Source: Mimachlamys varia
Lineage: Eukaryota; Mollusca; Bivalvia; Pectinida; Pectinidae
DNA: 64,000 nucleotides
Direction: 5' to 3'
NCBI GenBank assembly: GCA_947623455.1
Contig: OX392536.1
Span: 11,527,282-11,591,281, forward strand
Every line of letters begins with the position of its first letter. Position 1 is the first letter of the stretch. Made by a program: the position numbers and the translations under genes. The notes beneath the pieces are model-generated. The model was not told the DNA's origin and did no database searches. It was given only the letters and a program-made list of their open reading frames with translations. Below, piece after piece: positions 42,601 through 51,600 of the stretch.

Positions 42601-45600
42601 GTGGAGTGCTAGTGGAAGAATGTCCAAACACCTCAACCACTCGGCCACAACACCCCCCAAGGTGAATGGCCAGTGGTAGAAAGTTTGGAAAACTCAACCA
42701 TACGGCCACCGCGTACCAGAGATGGAGGGCTAGTGGTAGAATGTCTGGACACCTCAACTACTCGGCCCGAGGTGGAGGGCTTGTGGTAGAATGTCAGGGC
42801 ACCTCAACCACTCGGCCACCGCATACCACAGGTGGAGGGCTATACATAGAATGTCCGGACACTTCAACCACTCGGCTACTGCAGTCCAGAGATGGCTATT
42901 GGTAGAATGTCCAAACACTTTAACCACCAGGCCAACGCGGCCCAGAGGTGGATCGAGGGCTTGTGGTAGAATGTCCAGACACCTCAACCACCTGGCCACC
43001 GCCGCCCAGAAGTGGAGGGCTTGTGGTAGAAAGTCTCAGCCAGGACACCTAAACCATTCTGCCACTTCGTACCACAGGTCGAGGGCTAGTGGTAGAATAT
43101 CTGAACTGTACTGCACCTCAACCACTCCAGAGGTGGAGGGTTAGTGGTAGAATGTTGGAACACCTCAACCACTTGGCCACCAGATTTCAGATGGAGGGCT
43201 TATGGTATAATGTCTGGACACTTCTATTACCATCTGGCCACCTGGATAGGACTGCAATTTGCAATCATTCCATACTTTTCTCTAAACAGATTCCAGCCAG
43301 GACAAGTAGATACTCCTATAACATAAGAGGCTGCTGGTCAGCCTTTTTATTATCGGATATGATTTTGCCGACTGCGACCTCTTATTTCCGAAGCACTAAT
43401 TCTTTGATGCAGATTCTGCCCTCAATTTAAGGGGAATGAAATCGGCTTGAAAAACCTACTTCAGTGATTGACAGTTCATAAAAACAGTGTCTACTCACGT
43501 TTTATGTAATTAAGATCCCATATGTATGTCAAAGATACAATTATATAGAATATTACAGACCGTCAAATGCGAAATACAAGACCAAGCGGCTGAAGCACCT
43601 CTCCGGCTTATTTTTCAACATGGCTTCCTCGGTTGATAAAAAAATAGTACAGGGTTTTTTACACGTAACGAAATGAGACACTTATTAACTTGGTTGTATT
43701 CCGCTTGTAGAACGTTGTATGTATTTCCATTTTTGTATTAACCGCAAAACCACGTGATATTTAAATTTTATTCCAGCTATGTTGTCTGCTTCACTTCGAC
43801 ATAAGAAAAACATTATTTGTATAAAATTGAGTGTTTGACAGGAAATTCATGATGGATTTATGGAAAGGAATATGCTATTTGGACTTTGTTGATAATTTAA
43901 ATGTAAGTGACACCCTATATTTTTTTCAAATCCTAACTTTGAAAAAGTGATCGTCAGCATCGGGAAAATCAGCTTTGGGCAGTTAGAGGTTACACGGCGC
44001 CTGTCAAAAAATATCTCGCCGTGTTAAACCTCTAACATTGTTGGAGTAGACAAGTAGAATATCTTTATAAAAATTTGGTTAAAGGGGCATCCCGCGAAAG
44101 CCTAAATGCCTGTTCTTGAATATACATGGCGTCTGCACTACTAATTATACTTTCCTGTTATTCCCAAATTCAAACGACAACTCAAAATATCTATAATGAC
44201 CACTTGCAGAATCGCAATCCTCGGGAATGCCCAGATAAAAATAGCGGGGATGACGCAACGTGACAGGTGTGCCGCAAGTTTCCTGCTCAGTTTGACGGAA
44301 GGGGCCATACGGGAGGGGACGCGTAATGTATACGGATGATGAAACAGAGACAAAGTCTGTGTATAAACATATTGAATCACATTCACATTGAAATTAGACA
44401 TCAATTGCACACATACCGATATTCAAATGAAGAATAATTGTCGGCATATCGGCACCATATATCGATCGACACCAGGAATTATCTATATGATATTTACCTG
44501 ACCGAAACCGGTACACATGGGTACGGAATACGGACATGGTACAAACCTTAATTTATGTAAAAGGTAATATTCACGAACCAACTTTTCAGATGATTTCATA
44601 AAATGTATGTAGCATGCATTGAAAAGTTCGAAAATAAAATGACATGTAATGTTTGCGATTTTTTTTTACAACTCAATGTCTTGAGGATTTTTTTTTCAGA
44701 CTATATATATACAAAGTACATTCATATTCATATATTTCGGTCTACACTGATATTCACTCGATGACCATTGTACTGCAAACTAGTGTTATTTTCCAATAAC
44801 TATACATGAGAACGTGCAAAATTTCTATTACGTCGACAACAATACATGAGGGCGGAGCTATGCAAATTATCCCGTTCGAATCACAGTTGTATGACGTCAT
44901 CAACAATTGACATGGGGGGAGCTAGCTACCGCTTATGCAAATTTCATGCTGTTACATTTATTGAACTGTTTTCACGTTTGTAAGTTTTGAAATGAAATAA
45001 TGTCTGCAGATGGGGCTAAATTGAACAGAAAAATTATGAACCATTTACAGGAAAATACTGTAAATATAAGAATTAACCTTTGATTTTGTTTAGTTTAAAC
45101 TAAACAAAATCAAAGGTTAATTCTTAATTAAAATCTATCCAACTTTCAGCGTCTTCACGCGTTAACACGTATCACGGAATGCGAATATTTAAGTCCACAC
45201 ACTCATATAACGACACACTATAAGCATGACTACATGTATATCAGATTTGGAACTGTTGAAACACTTATAACTACACGTTATGAATATGTTATGATAATTC
45301 CGCTTTCTTTTAACATCTTTTTTGTCGTCTTGTAAAGGGACGGTGACTTTTAAAAAAAAAAACCTGCAGGAATGGAATATACATATAAGTATATGTTGTA
45401 TAACTTTGGGTTTTTTTAAAGATTTTTTTTCCAGTTATGTATATATTTTCGTATCAAATTCAATACCGGGGTCGCAACCCAATGATATTTGTACCTTCAC
45501 TAATTTATAGATTAAGTATGAATATCTCTTTTTTTTACGTAGAAAAACATATTTTTATATTCTTTTTGTCCAAATTGAAGCCGTATGTACCTCGGTCGCA

Positions 45601-48600
45601 CGTCCCGTTTTACAACATAATGAAACGACTTTTTTTCTGTTATGGTATATATAGTATTTGAAAATGTCTTTCTATCCAGCAATATAATTAAATCATACTG
45701 TTTTACTGGAACAGGAGATTTTACAAAGAGAATATTATAAAACAAACTTTTAAGTTTAATATTACACACGCATTTTATGCAACAGAAGACTGAAACAGTT
45801 TCCCCTTGGGTAGCCTCAAAACCAAATCAAAGCTTTATTTGTGCATGTTACCGTTATACAGAAGAACTATGTAACATACACACAATAGAGCAGGTAGTGT
45901 CTCCTTAGAATACTTCCCATCTCTCAATATAATTCCGTAACGCAGTCTTGTGTCATATTTTGACCATTCGGCAACTTTTCGCTTAGTAGTTAGGCCTTAT
46001 CGTAGTGTAACGGTAATAGCAGATAGAGTGTTTACAATGGAAACGGCGCTCGCTGCGCATGCGTTGGTAGGTGGAAATCCCAATTCAGAAGGTCTGGCCA
46101 GACGGCTTATTTTTCAACATGGCTTCCTCGGTTGATAAAAAAATAGTACAGGGTTTTTTACACGTAACGAAATGAGACACTTATTAACTTGGTTGTATTC
46201 CGCTTGTAGAACGTTGTATGTATTTCCATTTTTGTATTAACCGCAAAACCACGTGATATTTAAATTTTATTCCAGCTATGTTGTCTGCTTCACTTCGACA
46301 TAAGAAAAACATTATTTGTATAAAATTGAGTGTTTGACAGGAAATTCATGATGGATTTATGGAAAGGAATATGCTATTTGGACTTTGTTGATAATTTAAA
46401 TGTAAGTGACACCCTATATTTTTTTCAAATCCTAACTTTGAAAAAGTGATCGTCAGCATCGGGAAAATCAGCTTTGGGCAGTTAGAGGTTACACGGCGCC
46501 TGTCAAAAAATATCTCGCCGTGTTAAACCTCTAACATTGTTGGAGTAGACAAGTAGAATATCTTTATAAAAATTTGGTTAAAGGGGCATCCCGCGAAAGC
46601 CTAAATGCCTGTTCTTGAATATACATGGCGTCTGCACTACTAATTATACTTTCCTGTTATTCCCAAATTCAAACGACAACTCAAAATATCTATAATGACC
46701 ACTTGCAGAATCGCATTCCTCGGGAATGCCCAGATAAAAATAGCGGGGATGACGCAACGTGACAGGTGTGCCGCAAGTTTCCTGCTCAGTTTGACGGAAG
46801 GGGCCATACGGGAGGGGACGCGTAATGTATACGGCTGATGAAACAGAGACAAAGTCTGTGTATAAACATATTGAATCACATTCACATTGAAATTAGACAT
46901 CAATTGCACACATACCGATATTCAAATGAAGAATAATTGTCGGCATATCGGCACCATATATCGATCGACACCAGGAATTATCTATATGATATTTACCTGA
47001 CCGAAACCGGTACACATGGGTACGGAATACGGACATGGTACAAACCTTAATTTATGTAAAAGGTAATATTCACGAACCAACTTTTCAGATGATTTCATAA
47101 AATGTATGTAGCATGCATTGAAAAGTTCGAAAATAAAATGACATGTAATGTTTGCGATTTTTTTTTACAACTCAATGTCTTGAGGATTTTTTTTTCAGAC
47201 TATATATATACAAAGTACATTCATATTCATATATTTCGGTCTACACTGATATTCACTCGATGACCATTGTACTGCAAACTAGTGTTATTTTCCAATAACT
47301 ATACATGAGAACGTGCAAAATTTCTATTACGTCGACAACAATACATGAGGGCGGAGCTATGCAAATTATCCCGTTCGAATCACAGTTGTATGACGTCATC
47401 AACAATTGACATGGGGGGAGCTAGCTACCGCTTATGCAAATTTCATGCTGTTACATTTATTGAACTGTTTTCACGTTTGTAAGTTTTGAAATGAAATAAT
47501 GTCTGCAGATGGGGCTAAATTGAACAGAAAAATTATGAACCATTTACAGGAAAATACTGTAAATATAAGAATTAACCTTTGATTTTGTTTAGTTTAAACT
47601 AAACAAAATCAAAGGTTAATTCTTAATTAAAATCTATCCAACTTTCAGCGTCTTCACGCGTTAACACGTATCACGGAATGCGAATATTTAAGTCCACACA
47701 CTCATATAACGACACACTATAAGCATGACTACATGTATATCAGATTTGGAACTGTTGAAACACTTATAACTACACGTTATGAATATGTTATGATAATTCC
47801 GCTTTCTTTTAACATCTTTTTTGTCGTCTTGTAAAGGGACGGTGACTTTTAAAAAAAAAAACCTGCAGGAATGGAATATACATATAAGTATATGTTGTAT
47901 AACTTTGGGTTTTTTTAAAGATTTTTTTTCCAGTTATGTATATATTTTCGTATCAAATTCAATACCGGGGTCGCAACCCAATGATATTTGTACCTTCACT
48001 AATTTATAGATTAAGTATGAATATCTCTTTTTTTTACGTAGAAAAACATATTTTTATATTCTTTTTGTCCAAATTGAAGCCGTATGTACCTCGGTCGCAC
48101 GTCCCGTTTTACAACATAATGAAACGACTTTTTTTCTGTTATGGTATATATAGTATTTGAAAATGTCTTTCTATCCAGCAATATAATTAAATCATACTGT
48201 TTTACTGGAACAGGAGATTTTACAAAGAGAATATTATAAAACAAACTTTTAAGTTTAATATTACACACGCATTTTATGCAACAGAAGACTGAAACAGTTT
48301 CCCCTTGGGTAGCCTCAAAACCAAATCAAAGCTTTATTTGTGCATGTTACCGTTATACAGAAGAACTATGTAACATACACACAATAGAGCAGGTAGTGTC
48401 TCCTTAGAATACTTCCCATCTCTCAATATAATTCCGTAACGCAGTCTTGTGTCATATTTTGACCATTCGGCAACTTTTCGCTTAGTAGTTAGGCCTTATC
48501 GTAGTGTAACGGTAATAGCAGATAGAGTGTTTACAATGGAAACGGCGCTCGCTGCGCATGCGTTGGTAGGTGGAAATCCCAATTCAGAAGGTCTGGCCAG

Positions 48601-51600
48601 ACGGCTTATTTTTCAACATGGCTTCCTCGGTTGATAAAAAAATAGTACAGGGTTTTTTACACGTAACGAAATGAGACACTTATTAACTTGGTTGTATTCC
48701 GCTTGTAGAACGTTGTATGTATTTCCATTTTTGTATTAACCGCAAAACCACGTGATATTTAAATTTTATTCCAGCTATGTTGTCTGCTTCACTTCGACAT
48801 AAGAAAAACATTATTTGTATAAAATTGAGTGTTTGACAGGAAATTCATGATGGATTTATGGAAAGGAATATGCTATTTGGACTTTGTTGATAATTTAAAT
48901 GTAAGTGACACCCTATATTTTTTTCAAATCCTAACTTTGAAAAAGTGATCGTCAGCATCGGGAAAATCAGCTTTGGGCAGTTAGAGGTTACACGGCGCCT
49001 GTCAAAAAATATCTCGCCGTGTTAAACCTCTAACATTGTTGGAGTAGACAAGTAGAATATCTTTATAAAAATTTGGTTAAAGGGGCATCCCGCGAAAGCC
49101 TAAATGCCTGTTCTTGAATATACATGGCGTCTGCACTACTAATTATACTTTCCTGTTATTCCCAAATTCAAACGACAACTCAAAATATCTATAATGACCA
49201 CTTGCAGAATCGCATTCCTCGGGAATGCCCAGATAAAAATAGCGGGGATGACGCAACGTGACAGGTGTGCCGCAAGTTTCCTGCTCAGTTTGACGGAAGG
49301 GGCCATACGGGAGGGGACGCGTAATGTATACGGCTGATGAAACAGAGACAAAGTCTGTGTATAAACATATTGAATCACATTCACATTGAAATTAGACATC
49401 AATTGCACACATACCGATATTCAAATGAAGAATAATTGTCGGCATATCGGCACCATATATCGATCGACACCAGGAATTATCTATATGATATTTACCTGAC
49501 CGAAACCGGTACACATGGGTACGGAATACGGACATGGTACAAACCTTAATTTATGTAAAAGGTAATATTCACGAACCAACTTTTCAGATGATTTCATAAA
49601 ATGTATGTAGCATGCATTGAAAAGTTCGAAAATAAAATGACATGTAATGTTTGCGATTTTTTTTTACAACTCAATGTCTTGAGGATTTTTTTTTCAGACT
49701 ATATATATACAAAGTACATTCATATTCATATATTTCGGTCTACACTGATATTCACTCGATGACCATTGTACTGCAAACTAGTGTTATTTTCCAATAACTA
49801 TACATGAGAACGTGCAAAATTTCTATTACGTCGACAACAATACATGAGGGCGGAGCTATGCAAATTATCCCGTTCGAATCACAGTTGTATGACGTCATCA
49901 ACAATTGACATGGGGGGAGCTAGCTACCGCTTATGCAAATTTCATGCTGTTACATTTATTGAACTGTTTTCACGTTTGTAAGTTTTGAAATGAAATAATG
50001 TCTGCAGATGGGGCTAAATTGAACAGAAAAATTATGAACCATTTACAGGAAAATACTGTAAATATAAGAATTAACCTTTGATTTTGTTTAGTTTAAACTA
50101 AACAAAATCAAAGGTTAATTCTTAATTAAAATCTATCCAACTTTCAGCGTCTTCACGCGTTAACACGTATCACGGAATGCGAATATTTAAGTCCACACAC
50201 TCATATAACGACACACTATAAGCATGACTACATGTATATCAGATTTGGAACTGTTGAAACACTTATAACTACACGTTATGAATATGTTATGATAATTCCG
50301 CTTTCTTTTAACATCTTTTTTGTCGTCTTGTAAAGGGACGGTGACTTTTAAAAAAAAAAACCTGCAGGAATGGAATATACATATAAGTATATGTTGTATA
50401 ACTTTGGGTTTTTTTAAAGATTTTTTTTCCAGTTATGTATATATTTTCGTATCAAATTCAATACCGGGGTCGCAACCCAATGATATTTGTACCTTCACTA
50501 ATTTATAGATTAAGTATGAATATCTCTTTTTTTTACGTAGAAAAACATATTTTTATATTCTTTTTGTCCAAATTGAAGCCGTATGTACCTCGGTCGCACG
50601 TCCCGTTTTACAACATAATGAAACGACTTTTTTTCTGTTATGGTATATATAGTATTTGAAAATGTCTTTCTATCCAGCAATATAATTAAATCATACTGTT
50701 TTACTGGAACAGGAGATTTTACAAAGAGAATATTATAAAACAAACTTTTAAGTTTAATATTACACACGCATTTTATGCAACAGAAGACTGAAACAGTTTC
50801 CCCTTGGGTAGCCTCAAAACCAAATCAAAGCTTTATTTGTGCATGTTACCGTTATACAGAAGAACTATGTAACATACACACAATAGAGCAGGTAGTGTCT
50901 CCTTAGAATACTTCCCATCTCTCAATATAATTCCGTAACGCAGTCTTGTGTCATATTTTGACCATTCGGCAACTTTTCGCTTAGTAGTTAGGCCTTATCG
51001 TAGTGTAACGGTAATAGCAGATAGAGTGTTTACAATGGAAACGGCGCTCGCTGCGCATGCGTTGGTAGGTGGAAATCCCAATTCAGAAGGTCTGGCCAGA
51101 CGTTTTAGAATTCCACTAGTTATTTTGAAACTATTCATTTTATGAATACATGTCAGCGGAATCCGATCGTCGTAGTCCATAAGAATACCCACTCGATATG
51201 TGTATGTAATATTTTGAAAAAAAAATATGAAAAAAGCTTACTTTCGCGGGATGCCCCTTTAATGGGAGGGGATCTGACTTGTTTCCAAGTTGTGACTCAG
51301 AAAGTAAGTCACATGGTTGATGTGTCTACACTCGATATGTAGGCCTAGTTCTAGGTTTCATGACATGTTAATAATATTGTGTTGTTGGGAAGGGGCCCGC
51401 CGGATCGGGCCCGGTGGAGCGGGGGGGGGGGGCGCCCCTCGATCGGGGCCGGGGGAGCGGGGGTTGGGGTGGGTTAGGGGGGCTGAGGCCTACCATTTAT
51501 GCAGTGTAGTTCCTTTCATTCAAGGATGCTACTGACAAACTTTGATCGAAATCCGAGAACCATCCTCCTCCCCCAACCTTTTCAACACAGCATGCGATAC

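Larger units (their letters stand above)
43605..51101. repeat. Three tandem copies of a 2499-bp unit (HPS1 intron 1)
   Basis: Copies at 43605-46103, 46104-48602 and 48603-51101, each starting GGCTTATTTTTCAACATGGC and ending GGTCTGGCCAGAC. All equivalent positions are exactly 2499 bp apart. Copies 2 and 3 share differences from copy 1 (CGCATTCCTCGG versus CGCAATCCTCGG; ACGGCTGATG versus ACGGATGATG). Recent, near-identical duplication. Each copy holds a 60-bp palindrome and an AGGGGCATCCCGCGAAAG terminus. Only short ORFs; no gene recognised. Confidence 0.97.
44083..51258. mobile_element. TTAA-flanked element with 18-bp TIRs, internally triplicated
   Basis: Left terminus AGGGGCATCCCGCGAAAG at 44083-44100 is preceded by TTAA (44079-44082). 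The exact inverse CTTTCGCGGGATGCCCCT at 51241-51258 is followed by TTAA (51259-51262). TTAA duplication suggests the piggyBac or Kolobok superfamilies, non-autonomous. The left terminus is also present at 46582 and 49081 because the 2499-bp duplication includes it, whereas only one right terminus exists. Removing the two extra units leaves an ancestral element of about 2.18 kb. Confidence 0.75.

Noticed and set aside
43619..43675. Small ORF starting [16 protein letters not shown] in each 2499-bp copy
   Set aside because: Only 18 codons, no known family and no sign of selection visible; listed only because it is repeated three times.
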